Origin: Maridesulfovibrio sp.
Lineage (GTDB): Bacteria > Desulfobacterota > Desulfovibrionia > Desulfovibrionales > Desulfovibrionaceae
Reading direction: 5' to 3'
Length of the DNA stretch: 64,000 bases
Assembly: GCF_963678865.1 (NCBI RefSeq)
Contig: NZ_OY787459.1
Coordinates: forward strand, 3,755,381-3,819,380
Made by a program: the position numbers and the translations under genes. Below are positions 7,991 to 17,302 of the stretch, one piece after another. Below the pieces are notes generated by a model. The model was given only the letters and a program-made list of their open reading frames with translations. It did not search any database and had not been told where the DNA came from. Positions within the stretch are counted from its first letter, which is position 1; each line of letters begins with the position of its first letter.

Positions 7991-9580
7991 ATGGGCTTAA
8001 AAGGATCAATGTACAACGGTATCAGCGGCATCCGTGCTCACAGTGAAGCTATGAGCATTATCGGCAACAACCTTGCCAACGGCAACACCATCGGGTTCAA
8101 GGGCGCGCGCACTTCATTTGAGGATGCATTTTACAGCGCGATCAATACGGGTGGCGGGATTGGACAGGTCGGCCATGGCGTCGGCATCGCATCCATTTAC
8201 GGTGACTTCAAGCAGGGGCCCTTTGAGCCTTCTTCCGAAGCTACGAACGTTGCGATCGGCGGTAAGGGCTTTTTCACCGTCCGCCACCCGGACACTGATG
8301 CGACTTATTACACCCGTGCCGGAAATTTCATTTTCAATAAGCAAGGGGTGCTCACTGATCCCCACGGCTATGTGGTGCAGGGTTGGAAAGTCAATCCCAA
8401 TTCTGAAAGCGGAAAACCGGACATCATCGGTTCCCCCACAGATATAGTATTGGATAGATTCCAGTCTCCCCCTGTACGCACTTCCGAAATTGCCATGACC
8501 GTCAATCTCAGCTCAAAGGCTGAGGACAAGTGCAACGTGACCGGTCAGCCGTTTTTCTCACTGCATCAAACCTGGAATGGTAAAAACAATCCTCCCATCC
8601 CGGCGGACCGCTACGCTTTTCAAAATACCATCAAGACTTTTGATGAAAGCGGAACCTCACATGACCTGACCATCTACTTTGATCCGGTCAAGGACAATAC
8701 TGTGACCACTGATGCTGCCGGTAACAGGGTTTACGAGTTTATCGTTACCGTGCCTCCCGGAGAAGACGGAAGGACCATTAACGGAACAGCTCTTAATACC
8801 ACTTCCGCAGCAGGTCTGCTCATGACCGGAACCATGACGTTCAACCCACGCGGTGAAATGATCGGTATGAGTTCCTTTTCACTTAAAGATAGTGCCACAG
8901 GCGGAATGCAGGACCTAACCAACTGGGTTCCTTCGCCCATGTCCGATGAAGGTAAGCCTATCTTCACTGCAAACTTTCTCGGGAAAGCCAACGCAAACCT
9001 TGCTACTGATCCGGATGCTAACCCGATCACCCTTGATTTCGGCTTGAGCAACGGCAGTAATCCGCCAACATGGTCTACCCCGACACCTGCCGATGCTTCT
9101 GCCGTAGGTAATACCTTAGCGAATATTCCCAATTTCACTACTCCCAAGCGTAGTGCCTCCTATTCAACTTCCTATGATACCGGAAACGCCCGTAACTCCC
9201 AGTCTCAGAACGGTTACGGGGCAGGTTTTCTACAGGCTGTAGAGGTCGACCGCGACGGTGTTGTCACCGGTCGTTACTCAAACGGGCAGGTGCTCGATCT
9301 CTATGTGCTCACCCTCGCCAACTTCAACAACCAGTACTGCTTGCGCCGGGAAGGAGGAAACCTTTTCTCAAGTACCCGCGATTCCGGTTCGGCCCTGACC
9401 GGACGTGCCGGAACAGGACCGTTGGGCGCCATCGCCTCCAACAAGCTGGAGCAATCCAACGTTGATGTTGGGGATGAAATGGTCAAACTGATCACCACTC
9501 AGCGCGGTTTTCAGGCCAACAGTAAAGCCATCACCACAGCGGATCAGCTTTTAGGCGAATTGATTCAGTTGAAGCGATAG
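7991..9580 (+). CDS. flgE: Flagellar hook protein FlgE
   Basis: The 529-residue protein opens with the rod/hook family N-terminus (SMYNGISGIRAHSEAMSIIGNNLANGNTIGFKGAR) and ends with the matching C-terminal helix (EMVKLITTQRGFQANSKAITTADQLLGELIQLKR); these two ends form the D0 coiled-coil core of the hook. Between them are the FlgE D1/D2 domains (GGKGFFTVR, YYTRAGNF, DPHGYVVQGW). It is longer than the roughly 400-residue enteric FlgE, with a larger variable central region, as is common in delta-proteobacteria. The start has AAGGAG upstream. It is followed by an unusual palindromic element before flgK. Confidence 0.95.
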   Translation: MGLKGSMYNGISGIRAHSEAMSIIGNNLANGNTIGFKGARTSFEDAFYSAINTGGGIGQVGHGVGIASIYGDFKQGPFEPSSEATNVAIGGKGFFTVRHPDTDATYYTRAGNFIFNKQGVLTDPHGYVVQGWKVNPNSESGKPDIIGSPTDIVLDRFQSPPVRTSEIAMTVNLSSKAEDKCNVTGQPFFSLHQTWNGKNNPPIPADRYAFQNTIKTFDESGTSHDLTIYFDPVKDNTVTTDAAGNRVYEFIVTVPPGEDGRTINGTALNTTSAAGLLMTGTMTFNPRGEMIGMSSFSLKDSATGGMQDLTNWVPSPMSDEGKPIFTANFLGKANANLATDPDANPITLDFGLSNGSNPPTWSTPTPADASAVGNTLANIPNFTTPKRSASYSTSYDTGNARNSQSQNGYGAGFLQAVEVDRDGVVTGRYSNGQVLDLYVLTLANFNNQYCLRREGGNLFSSTRDSGSALTGRAGTGPLGAIASNKLEQSNVDVGDEMVKLITTQRGFQANSKAITTADQLLGELIQLKR

Positions 9581-9591
9581 TTTTTGAATGT

Positions 9592-9793
9592 CTCCGGCGG
9601 CTGGGGAAGGGAAATTTTTGGGAAAAGTTTACCTTCCCCAGACCCCATCCCTTCAAAACTTTTCAATAAGGCTTCGCCCCTGTTTTACGGGAGATTGTGC
9701 GTAATTAAGGACGCGAAGCAAATTAAAAGTTTTTGAAGAGTCCAGAGAAACTTTTTCCAAAAAGTTTCTCTGGTCCCCGAAGGGCCGCCGGAG
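9592..9793. repeat. Palindromic mosaic (BIME/REP-like) intergenic element with terminal inverted repeats
   Basis: The whole flgE-flgK spacer is a nested inverted repeat. The ends are perfect 10-base inverted copies (CTCCGGCGGC at 9592-9601, GCCGCCGGAG at 9784-9793). Inside are hairpin 1 (CTGGGGAAGG at 9601-9610 with its complement at 9632-9641), an inverted pair CTTCAAAACTTTT (9651-9663) against AAAAGTTTTTGAAG (9725-9738), a central GCTTCGC/GCGAAGC pair (9671-9677, 9713-9719), and hairpin 2 with a perfect 15-base stem and 2-base loop (9742-9773). Its size, symmetry and intergenic place suggest a dispersed repeat, possibly moved by a REP-associated transposase, or an RNA processing/termination unit in the flagellar operon. 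Confidence 0.72.
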
Positions 9794-9811
9794 GCATCAA
9801 GGGAGCACACC

Positions 9812-11896
9812 ATGCTTGGCAATATTTTTTCCATAGGCCGCGGTGCAATGCAGAATGCCCAGATAGGCTTGTCTGTTCACGGCAATAACGTAGCTAATTT
9901 GAAGACCCCCGGATACCGCCGCCGAAGCGTTGTTCAGGACGAGAACATGTCGATCCGGGAAGGTCGCTGGTCTTACGGTACCGGGGCTACAGTTGATAGT
10001 ATCATGCGTAACCTGTCGCAGTTTCTTGAGCGGGGAGTTCTGGATAAAAGCCCTGAATTCTCGCGTTGGGATGCTGAAGCCGGAAACCTTTCCATGGTTG
10101 AGAAGTTTTTTGTGGAGAGCAAAGATGCCGGGATCGGTAAATTCATGGGGGATATGTGGGCTGCGTGGCAATCCCTTGCCGATAACCCGCAACTGGGAGC
10201 GAACAGGGTCGCCCTTGTGGGTGCGGCTCAGAAGTTTTCCGCCCAGCTGGGTTCCGTCGTGGGGGACCTGCGCCGTCAGCAGGATTTGATCACCACCCAC
10301 CTGAAACAGGAAGTGGGCAAAGCCAATGATGCCATCAAGGAACTGGCTGAGCTGAATAAGCAGATCATTGCCAATCCCAACGATAATACTCTGCTGGACC
10401 GCAGGGACATCGTGCTTCGCGGGCTGTCGTCACTGGTGGATATCAGTGTGCAGGAAGAGCCTTCCGGGCAGGTTATCGTTTCTCTGGGCGAAGGGCAGAA
10501 GCTGGTTGAGGGCGCTAAGTCTTTTGAATTGAAATTTGAACATGGCGGAGTGCGTAATTCGTTGGCGCCCGGATCCCCGTTCAAGGATGAAGTCCATTTC
10601 AGCGGTCAGTCCGGTGAAGAACTGACCATTCAGGTGGTCAGCGACGGTAATGCTTCCGGTGCCGCCCCGGCAGCTCAGTTCAAGGTTTCGCGCGACGGCG
10701 GCAAGACATGGATCAGCAACCCGGACGGCAGCGAGAAATTGTTCACTGCCGGAGGTCAGAACGATGCTGTAACCGTAGGCGGGGTTAATTTCTGGTTCGG
10801 TAAAGCAGGCAGCAGTGCCAGCGCAGCCACCTCCCAACTGAAGGATGGAGACCGTTTTACCATTAGTCCGAAGACAGAAGTCCGCTGGTATAAGAACACT
10901 TCCACATCTGAATCCGTCAGCCCGCTTGCCGGAAATGACGGAGAACGCCGCTTAAGGGGCGGTTCCATTGCCGGACTTCTGCGGGCCAGAGACGAAAAGA
11001 TCGGTTCTTATATTGATAAACTGAATGCTTTTGCAAAATCCATTGCCTGGGAAGTAAACCGCGCCCACTCACAGGGGGCCGGGCTGGTCAACCATGCCAA
11101 TACCATCGGAACGTACAAGGTGCGCGACAGTTCTGTGCCTCTTGCCAAGAGCAACCTGCCTTATGCGGACAAGCCTACTTCCGGAAGTTTCAGCATGGCT
11201 TTTTACAGTGCCGTTACCGGGAAAAAAGTTTCAGTTTCAGCGGTTGATTTCTCTTCCATACCTCCGGGTAAAAAGAATTTCGATCCTGCAGTCCACTCCC
11301 TTGAGAATGTGCGTGACGCCATAAATGCCAGTTTCCCCGGAAAAGCGCAGGCCGTGATTACCGACGGTAAACTTTCCATTAAGGGACTTGGCGATAATCG
11401 TTTCCAGTTTTCCAACGATACCAGCGGAGTACTTGCCGGATTAGGCATTAATACTTTCTTTGAAGGCCATGATGCAGCTTCCATCAAAGTCCATGAATCC
11501 ATTGAGGCTGATCCTTCAAAGATCGGAGCTGCCCATGTGAATGGAGCCGGGGAAGTCAACAAGGGGGATAACTCCACAGCGCGGGCGGTTGCAGCACTTG
11601 CCGGAAAGAAGAATGTAAATTTCAAGTCCGGGGGTACTTCCTCCGAGTCCAGTTTCAACGATTACTATTCCTCCCTTGTAGCCACTGTCGGCTCGGATGC
11701 GGCTGATGCCAATGCCAACATGTCTATCTCCCAGACCGTTCTTAAGGGATTGGTGGATAAGCAGGAATCAGTCGGCGGAGTCAGTATTGATGAAGAGATG
11801 GATATTATCGCCAGTTACCAGCGTTCTTACCGTACAGCGGCCCAGTTGATCAAAACTGCCAACGAGATGTTCGATACATTGCTTTCGCTTAAGTAG
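9812..11896 (+). CDS. flgK: Flagellar hook-associated protein 1 FlgK
   Basis: A 694-residue protein with the FlgK ends: N-terminus NIFSIGRGAMQNAQIGLSVHGNNVANLKTPGYRRR and C-terminus GVSIDEEMDIIASYQRSYRTAAQLIKTANEMFDTLLSLK. It forms the first junction layer between hook and filament and is exported by the flagellar type III system. At about 260-360 there is an inserted beta-rich module containing SRDGGKTW; the same wording occurs twice in the neighbouring FlgL, which is unusual (see findings). Translation starts at the ATG at 9812 immediately after the repeat element. It is followed by flgL after 9 bases, so the two are translated from one transcript. Confidence 0.94.
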   Translation: MLGNIFSIGRGAMQNAQIGLSVHGNNVANLKTPGYRRRSVVQDENMSIREGRWSYGTGATVDSIMRNLSQFLERGVLDKSPEFSRWDAEAGNLSMVEKFFVESKDAGIGKFMGDMWAAWQSLADNPQLGANRVALVGAAQKFSAQLGSVVGDLRRQQDLITTHLKQEVGKANDAIKELAELNKQIIANPNDNTLLDRRDIVLRGLSSLVDISVQEEPSGQVIVSLGEGQKLVEGAKSFELKFEHGGVRNSLAPGSPFKDEVHFSGQSGEELTIQVVSDGNASGAAPAAQFKVSRDGGKTWISNPDGSEKLFTAGGQNDAVTVGGVNFWFGKAGSSASAATSQLKDGDRFTISPKTEVRWYKNTSTSESVSPLAGNDGERRLRGGSIAGLLRARDEKIGSYIDKLNAFAKSIAWEVNRAHSQGAGLVNHANTIGTYKVRDSSVPLAKSNLPYADKPTSGSFSMAFYSAVTGKKVSVSAVDFSSIPPGKKNFDPAVHSLENVRDAINASFPGKAQAVITDGKLSIKGLGDNRFQFSNDTSGVLAGLGINTFFEGHDAASIKVHESIEADPSKIGAAHVNGAGEVNKGDNSTARAVAALAGKKNVNFKSGGTSSESSFNDYYSSLVATVGSDAADANANMSISQTVLKGLVDKQESVGGVSIDEEMDIIASYQRSYRTAAQLIKTANEMFDTLLSLK

Positions 11897-11905
11897 GGGG
11901 CTGAG

Positions 11906-13396
11906 ATGAGAATTTCCACCAATCAGATTTTCAACATGTCGCTTTACAACCTGAACTCATCCATGAGCCGCATGGCAGAGGCCCAGATGCGTAACTCCGC
12001 GCAGAAGCGGGTGCTGGTTCCTTCTGATGATCCGGCAGCCATGGGCGGGATCATCAATTGCCGTTCTTTCGGTTTGGAGACCGATCAGTACATAAAGAAT
12101 ATTAAGACCGCTTCCAGTTGGCTGAGTCTGGCAGACAGCGTGCTGCAGCAGACCAGTACCGATATAGGCCGTATCAAGACGCTGGCTGAACAGGCTGCAA
12201 CCGGCACCCTGACCGCTGAACAGCGCCGCTCCATAGGTCAGAACCTGCGCGGTATTCTGGGTAACCTGCTCAATAAGTCCAACACCGAGTTCGGCGGCAA
12301 GTCAATTTTTGCCGGACATAAGCTGGATACCAATGCCTACGAGGAGATTCTGCATGCCACCATAGCCGATCCTAACCTTCCTGCAGATTCAGTTGTTGCA
12401 GTTAAGGGGGCCTCGGAGAGTTCGGTGGATGTCCGTTTCACTTCCGGCGGAACCGTGGGTACTGATACAATTGCTTATAAATATAGCTCCGACGGCGGTA
12501 AGACTTGGAAAAACGGAACCTTGAACCCTGGAGATACTGAACTTGATCTCGGTCCGTGCACTGTGGAGCTGAAAAACGGAACCGCAGTGACGGAACATAC
12601 TGACAAGGGCGGGACAAGGCTTATTGTCCGTCCGGCCCTTGAGTACAAAGGCGATGATAACGATGACATTAATGTCGCTAAGTACGGGGATACTCAGGTT
12701 GGTACCGAGGCTGACGGTAAATTCCCTTCCGATGTGCTGGTTCAAATTGATAAGAACGGGGATGTAAATACCCCGCCGATCACCTATTCCTACAGCCTTG
12801 ATAACGGTGCCAGCTGGGTTCACTCCAATGTCTCCGCAGACACGCGGCTTGAAGTTCCCGGCGGCAGTCTGACCCTTTCTCCCGGTGCAGGAACGACCTT
12901 CAGCAAAGGGGATCAGTTTGTCATCCGTCCCAATACTGCGGACCTCCGTCTTGATATCTCCCAGAACCGCTCCATCCGGGTCAACAATGTAGGCAAGGAC
13001 ATTTTCGGGGGGATTTATACCAGACCCGGAGCATCCAACCCTGCTCCTTCTCCTGACGATAATAACAGCAACCTTTTTGAAACGCTGGGTAAGCTGATCG
13101 GTTATGTGGAAACCAACGACAAGAAAGGCATCGGCGAATGCGTAGCTGAGCTGAAGAATGTTCATGAACATGTGGAAATGAAAGCCGCTGAAATCGGGGC
13201 TCGCATGAACAGGGCTGCCAGTGCGGAAAAACTGGCAGATATCCGTAAGGACAATAACACGGCCCTGCTGAGCAGACTGGAGGATGCCGACCTTGGTGAA
13301 CTGCTTAATGAGTTGAAGCAGAGTGAGCTTATTTATGAAGCCGTGGCGCGCAGTTCGCGGATGATCAGTCAAATGTCTATCCTCAATTATATGTAA
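11906..13396 (+). CDS. flgL: Flagellar hook-associated protein 3 FlgL, with enlarged middle domain
   Basis: The N-terminus (MRISTNQIFNMSLYNLNSSMSRMAEAQ, then RVLVPSDDPAAMGGIINCRS) and the C-terminal helical end are those of FlgL, the second hook-filament junction protein, which pairs with FlgK. At 496 residues it is clearly longer than the common 300-400. The extra part, roughly 150-350, contains two repeat-like beta modules marked by SSDGGKTW (about 193-200) and SLDNGASW (about 296-303). Related wording in FlgK suggests a shared surface domain. GGGGCTGAG lies ahead of the start. It is followed after 11 bases by fliD. Confidence 0.92.
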   Translation: MRISTNQIFNMSLYNLNSSMSRMAEAQMRNSAQKRVLVPSDDPAAMGGIINCRSFGLETDQYIKNIKTASSWLSLADSVLQQTSTDIGRIKTLAEQAATGTLTAEQRRSIGQNLRGILGNLLNKSNTEFGGKSIFAGHKLDTNAYEEILHATIADPNLPADSVVAVKGASESSVDVRFTSGGTVGTDTIAYKYSSDGGKTWKNGTLNPGDTELDLGPCTVELKNGTAVTEHTDKGGTRLIVRPALEYKGDDNDDINVAKYGDTQVGTEADGKFPSDVLVQIDKNGDVNTPPITYSYSLDNGASWVHSNVSADTRLEVPGGSLTLSPGAGTTFSKGDQFVIRPNTADLRLDISQNRSIRVNNVGKDIFGGIYTRPGASNPAPSPDDNNSNLFETLGKLIGYVETNDKKGIGECVAELKNVHEHVEMKAAEIGARMNRAASAEKLADIRKDNNTALLSRLEDADLGELLNELKQSELIYEAVARSSRMISQMSILNYM

Positions 13397-13407
13397 GGAG
13401 AAGAGCT

Positions 13408-15150
13408 GTGTCAGATGTTGGAAAAGTAGGGGCTCAGGTCTCCACCGCCGGGACTAGCTCCAGTTATTGGTCCGGGCAGACAAAATTTGAAAAGCTGGGT
13501 AACGGAACTGACTTTGGCAAGATCGTAGAGTCTTCAATCAAGCAGCAAGGTTTTCACAAGCGGAGGCTGGAGAACTGGAGATCCCAATGGGTTCAAAAGC
13601 AGAAAAGTCTTAAGGAATTGAATTCACAAATGGTTACCTTAAGCTCTGCGTTGAAGGCGATGGACTCCATCGGCGAGTTCATGGGGCGGACTACGACTGT
13701 CACTGCTCCTGATTATATAAGTGTAATTGCTGACAGTACCGCTCCGGTTTCTCCCTATGCAGTTGAAATTAACCAGTTGGCCTGCAATGACATTTGGACA
13801 TCTGCAGTTGGATTTCCTTCTGAGGAAACGGTAATTTCCCATACAGCGAGCAAAGTCAGTATAAGTTGTGGAGGAAAAACCGCCAATATTGATGTCCCGG
13901 CGGGAACAACTGTTCGCGGGCTGGTCAGTATGCTTAATGCTACTGAAGAACTTAAGGGAAGGATGAGTGTGGAGGCTGTAAAGACAGGTAATGATTACCG
14001 TCTTAAATTCAGCAGCTTAAAAATGGGAGATGCTAATAGAATTACGTTTAACAGCAGCACAACTCTTCTCCCTCTTAGTCCGATAGGGATGAAGCATCTT
14101 CAGCAGGGACAGAATTCAAAAATCAAAATTGACGGATTTCCGTCAGGAACAGACAAATGGATTGAGCGTGCCAGCAATACTATCACTGATGCCGCTCAGG
14201 GATTAACTCTTACTCTCAAGAGTATCACTTCACCTCAGGTCGTTATTGTCAACGTAAATACCGATACTGACAAGGTAATCGAGAATGTTCGCAACTTTGT
14301 GGAGCAGGTGAACATTGTCCGTAAGGCTCTCCGCGATATTTCCAAGGTTGATACAGCGAAAGATAAGGAAAAAGGATCGGTCCTTACCGGAAACTATGGG
14401 GTTCAGCTTGCTGCACAAAGGTTTAAAGATATTACCGCAACCAAGGGGAGTGGATTTAATAATTATGATTCGTCAACGGGGACAGGGGATAAATACAACA
14501 CCCTGCGAACTCTTGGCATTGAGACGGAAACTGATCAGGGCTCGCCTGATTTCGGTTTATTGAAAATTGATGAGGATAAGTTTCAAAAAGCTATGAAAGA
14601 TAATCCCGAAGGGGTAGCAAAACTATTCGCAGCTGACTATGAAACAGGCACCAGTTCGCCTAATTTTACGGTGAAATCATTAATTAAAGGTGTAACCAAG
14701 CCCGGAACACACGAAATTTCTTATACTATTTCTGGGGGTAAAATTACATCAGCGACTATTAACGGTAAGCCTGCGAGAATATCCGGCTGGGAAATAACAG
14801 CTAATGATATGTCCGGTATGGGAATGGCTGTTAGGGTGGATAACCAGAACGATGGGACATATACAGGTACTGCCGGAATCAAAACCGGGAAAATTATTGA
14901 GATGGTCGAGACGCTTAAAGATATGACCAACGCTAAGACCGGTATTCTGAACATTATTGATAACAATTATAAGGATATTGTCAAGAATATCGATAAAAAG
15001 CTGGATTACGAAAAAGAACGGCTTGATAAACTGGAGAAAACCCTGAAGGCCAAATATGCCCGCCTTGATGCCGTGCTTGGGCAGTACAGCGGCAAAATGC
15101 AGATGTTACAAGGGCAGATTGCCAAGCTCGGCAGCGGGAACTCAAAGTAA
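13408..15150 (+). CDS. fliD: Flagellar filament cap protein FliD (HAP2)
   Basis: A 580-residue protein starting at a GTG (13408) behind AAGGAGAAG. It shows the FliD plan: an N-terminal domain with GTDFGKIVESSIKQQ and a long helix, a central region with VEINQLA, SISCGGKTANIDVPAGTTVRGL and GLTLTLKS, and a C-terminal domain ending in a coiled coil (KKLDYEKERLDKLEKTLKAKYARLDAVLGQYSGKMQMLQGQIAKL). FliD forms the pentameric cap under which flagellin polymerises. The usual companion fliS and the flagellin gene are not in this window. It is the last gene of the flagellar run; a short palindrome (15163-15178) follows without a clear T-run. Confidence 0.9.
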   Translation: MSDVGKVGAQVSTAGTSSSYWSGQTKFEKLGNGTDFGKIVESSIKQQGFHKRRLENWRSQWVQKQKSLKELNSQMVTLSSALKAMDSIGEFMGRTTTVTAPDYISVIADSTAPVSPYAVEINQLACNDIWTSAVGFPSEETVISHTASKVSISCGGKTANIDVPAGTTVRGLVSMLNATEELKGRMSVEAVKTGNDYRLKFSSLKMGDANRITFNSSTTLLPLSPIGMKHLQQGQNSKIKIDGFPSGTDKWIERASNTITDAAQGLTLTLKSITSPQVVIVNVNTDTDKVIENVRNFVEQVNIVRKALRDISKVDTAKDKEKGSVLTGNYGVQLAAQRFKDITATKGSGFNNYDSSTGTGDKYNTLRTLGIETETDQGSPDFGLLKIDEDKFQKAMKDNPEGVAKLFAADYETGTSSPNFTVKSLIKGVTKPGTHEISYTISGGKITSATINGKPARISGWEITANDMSGMGMAVRVDNQNDGTYTGTAGIKTGKIIEMVETLKDMTNAKTGILNIIDNNYKDIVKNIDKKLDYEKERLDKLEKTLKAKYARLDAVLGQYSGKMQMLQGQIAKLGSGNSK

Positions 15151-15349
15151 CCTGATTTAAGCATGGCAAAGTTGCCATAAATTCGGCGTGTTATCGTGTT
15201 AAGTTATCAATAGCCCTTGGCCGCGTGTAAAAAGTATTGACTTTTATCCATCATATCTCTAGTTCCGCTCTTATCAATGTTGTCTCTTTTGAGACTCCAG
15301 CTAAGCCGGGAATTAATTTCCCAACTATATTCTGATGGAGGGTTTATGA

Positions 15350-17263
15350 GTGACCCCAATACTGGAAAGGTGGACAATAGATAAGTCCACCGAACTCTAT
15401 GGTGCCCGTGAATGGGGCGCCGGTTTTTTCGGTGTGTCCGAAGAAGGGAATCTTCAGGTGACAGCCAATCCAGGCTGTTTCGAGCATGCGGTCAGTGTTC
15501 CTGAAATTATCGCAGGTATTCAGGAACGTGGACTGGATATGCCCGTCCTTCTTCGCATCGAGAATATACTCGATACTCAAATTTCACTTCTTAACGAAAG
15601 CTTCCTTACAGCCATAGCTAAGCTTGAATACCACGGTTCGTACCTTGGGGCGTATCCCATCAAGGTCAATCAACAGCAACAGGTTGTTGAGGCTGTGACC
15701 CGTCATGGTGAAAAATATCACCATGGTCTTGAGGCAGGCAGCAAGGCCGAACTTATCGCCGCCATGGGGATGTGTCGTGATACGGAAGCTGTGCTTATCT
15801 GTAACGGCTACAAGGACGAGGAATTCATTGATCTGGGGCTTTACGCTACCCAGCTCGGATTCAAGTGCGTTCTGGTGGTTGAAATGCCCGGCGAACTGCC
15901 GCTTATCATTGAGCGTGCCAAGGTCAAGGGCATCCGACCGATTCTTGGAGTCAGGGTTAAACTGTCCTCGCAGGCCGGGGGCCTCTGGTCTGAATCAGGC
16001 GGGGACCGGTCCATCTTCGGGCTGAACGCCACCCAGATAATCGATGTAATCGATACCCTTAAAGAATCGGATATGCTCGATTGCCTGCAATTGCTTCATT
16101 ACCACCTTGGTTCACAGATTCCCAACATCCGTGAAATCCGAAGTGCGGTGGCGGAAGCGAGCAGGGTCTATGCCGCTCTGGTGGGCGAGGGCGCAAATAT
16201 GCGCTATATCGACCTCGGTGGCGGGCTGGCCGTTGATTACGACGGAACCCAGACCAACTTCATGAGCAGCCGCAACTATTCACTCAACGAATACTGCATT
16301 GATGTCGTTGAAGGCGTCATGACCGTGCTCGACGAGCAGGAAGTGGAGCATCCGACCATTATTACCGAGTCGGGCAGGGCACTTGTTGCCTATTATTCCA
16401 TGTTGCTGTTCAATGTACTGGATACTGCCCGCTTTGATCCGGACCCGTTGCCGGAGGTACTTCCGGAAGACGCCAATATTCATGTCCAGCACCTTTTTGA
16501 TGCGCTTAAGTCACTTAATCTGCGTAATATCCAGGAAATCTTCAACGATGCTCTCTATTATCGCGATGAAATCCGTCAGGCTTTTCGTGGCGGAAAAATC
16601 ACTTTCAGGGAGCGGGCCATGGGGGAAAATGTTTTCTGGGAGGTGGTGTACAGAATCAATGTGCTGATCAAAGATCTTCCGTCACTTCCTCAGGAAATTG
16701 AAGGTATTACCAATGCCATTTCCGACATTTATTATTGCAATTTCAGTGTGTTCCAGTCCCTCCCGGATGCTTGGGCCATCGGTCAGCTTTTTCCCATCAT
16801 GCCTGTGCACAGGCTTGATGAAAAGCCGACCCGTGAAGGTATTCTGGCGGACATAACCTGCGATTGTGATGGCAAGATTGACCGTTTTATCGACAGCCAG
16901 GGAGTCAAACGAACTATGCCCCTGCACGAACTTAAAGAGCACGAGGAATATTACCTCGGAGCCTTTCTTGTAGGGGCGTATCAGGAGACTTTAGGAGACC
17001 TGCACAACCTTCTCGGTGACACCAATATAGTCACCGTTAAGATAAGGGAGAATGGGGAATTCGATTTTGTTGGTGAATTGGAAGGAGATACGGTGGAAGA
17101 TATACTTTCCTACGTTGAGTATGATACAAAATATCTTCTGACCCGATTTCGAGAGACTGCAGAAAATGCTGTTCGCAACAAACGCATAACTCCCACTCAG
17201 CGCAGAGAGATCCTCCAGGCCTACAAGACCGGCCTGCAGGGCTACACTTACTTTGAAAGATAA
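15350..17263 (+). CDS. speA: Biosynthetic arginine decarboxylase
   Basis: The 637-residue protein is a SpeA-type (alanine-racemase-fold, group IV) arginine decarboxylase. The PLP lysine lies in YPIKVNQQQ (Lys105), followed by HGLEAGSKAEL; the glycine-rich phosphate site YIDLGGGLAVDYDG and the catalytic-dimer segment ITCDCDGKIDRF are present. It makes agmatine and CO2 from arginine. The GTG at 15350 is eight bases after TGGAGGG. An ATG four bases earlier opens a different frame that stops after 12 codons and might act as a leader. It is first in a four-gene polyamine operon; a small hairpin (17269-17284) separates it from the next gene. Confidence 0.95.
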   Translation: MTPILERWTIDKSTELYGAREWGAGFFGVSEEGNLQVTANPGCFEHAVSVPEIIAGIQERGLDMPVLLRIENILDTQISLLNESFLTAIAKLEYHGSYLGAYPIKVNQQQQVVEAVTRHGEKYHHGLEAGSKAELIAAMGMCRDTEAVLICNGYKDEEFIDLGLYATQLGFKCVLVVEMPGELPLIIERAKVKGIRPILGVRVKLSSQAGGLWSESGGDRSIFGLNATQIIDVIDTLKESDMLDCLQLLHYHLGSQIPNIREIRSAVAEASRVYAALVGEGANMRYIDLGGGLAVDYDGTQTNFMSSRNYSLNEYCIDVVEGVMTVLDEQEVEHPTIITESGRALVAYYSMLLFNVLDTARFDPDPLPEVLPEDANIHVQHLFDALKSLNLRNIQEIFNDALYYRDEIRQAFRGGKITFRERAMGENVFWEVVYRINVLIKDLPSLPQEIEGITNAISDIYYCNFSVFQSLPDAWAIGQLFPIMPVHRLDEKPTREGILADITCDCDGKIDRFIDSQGVKRTMPLHELKEHEEYYLGAFLVGAYQETLGDLHNLLGDTNIVTVKIRENGEFDFVGELEGDTVEDILSYVEYDTKYLLTRFRETAENAVRNKRITPTQRREILQAYKTGLQGYTYFER

Positions 17264-17302
17264 GACAATCCCCGTTTCAGGGGAATATGTGAGGATTCAA
17301 TC

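Noticed and set aside
12389..13372. A 327-codon open frame on the reverse strand
   Set aside because: It lies opposite flgL, has no ribosome-binding site or family signature, and its composition follows the codon pattern of flgL.
15163..15178. ATGGCAA-AG-TTGCCAT palindrome after fliD
   Set aside because: Stem is short and no T-run follows, so I do not call it a terminator.
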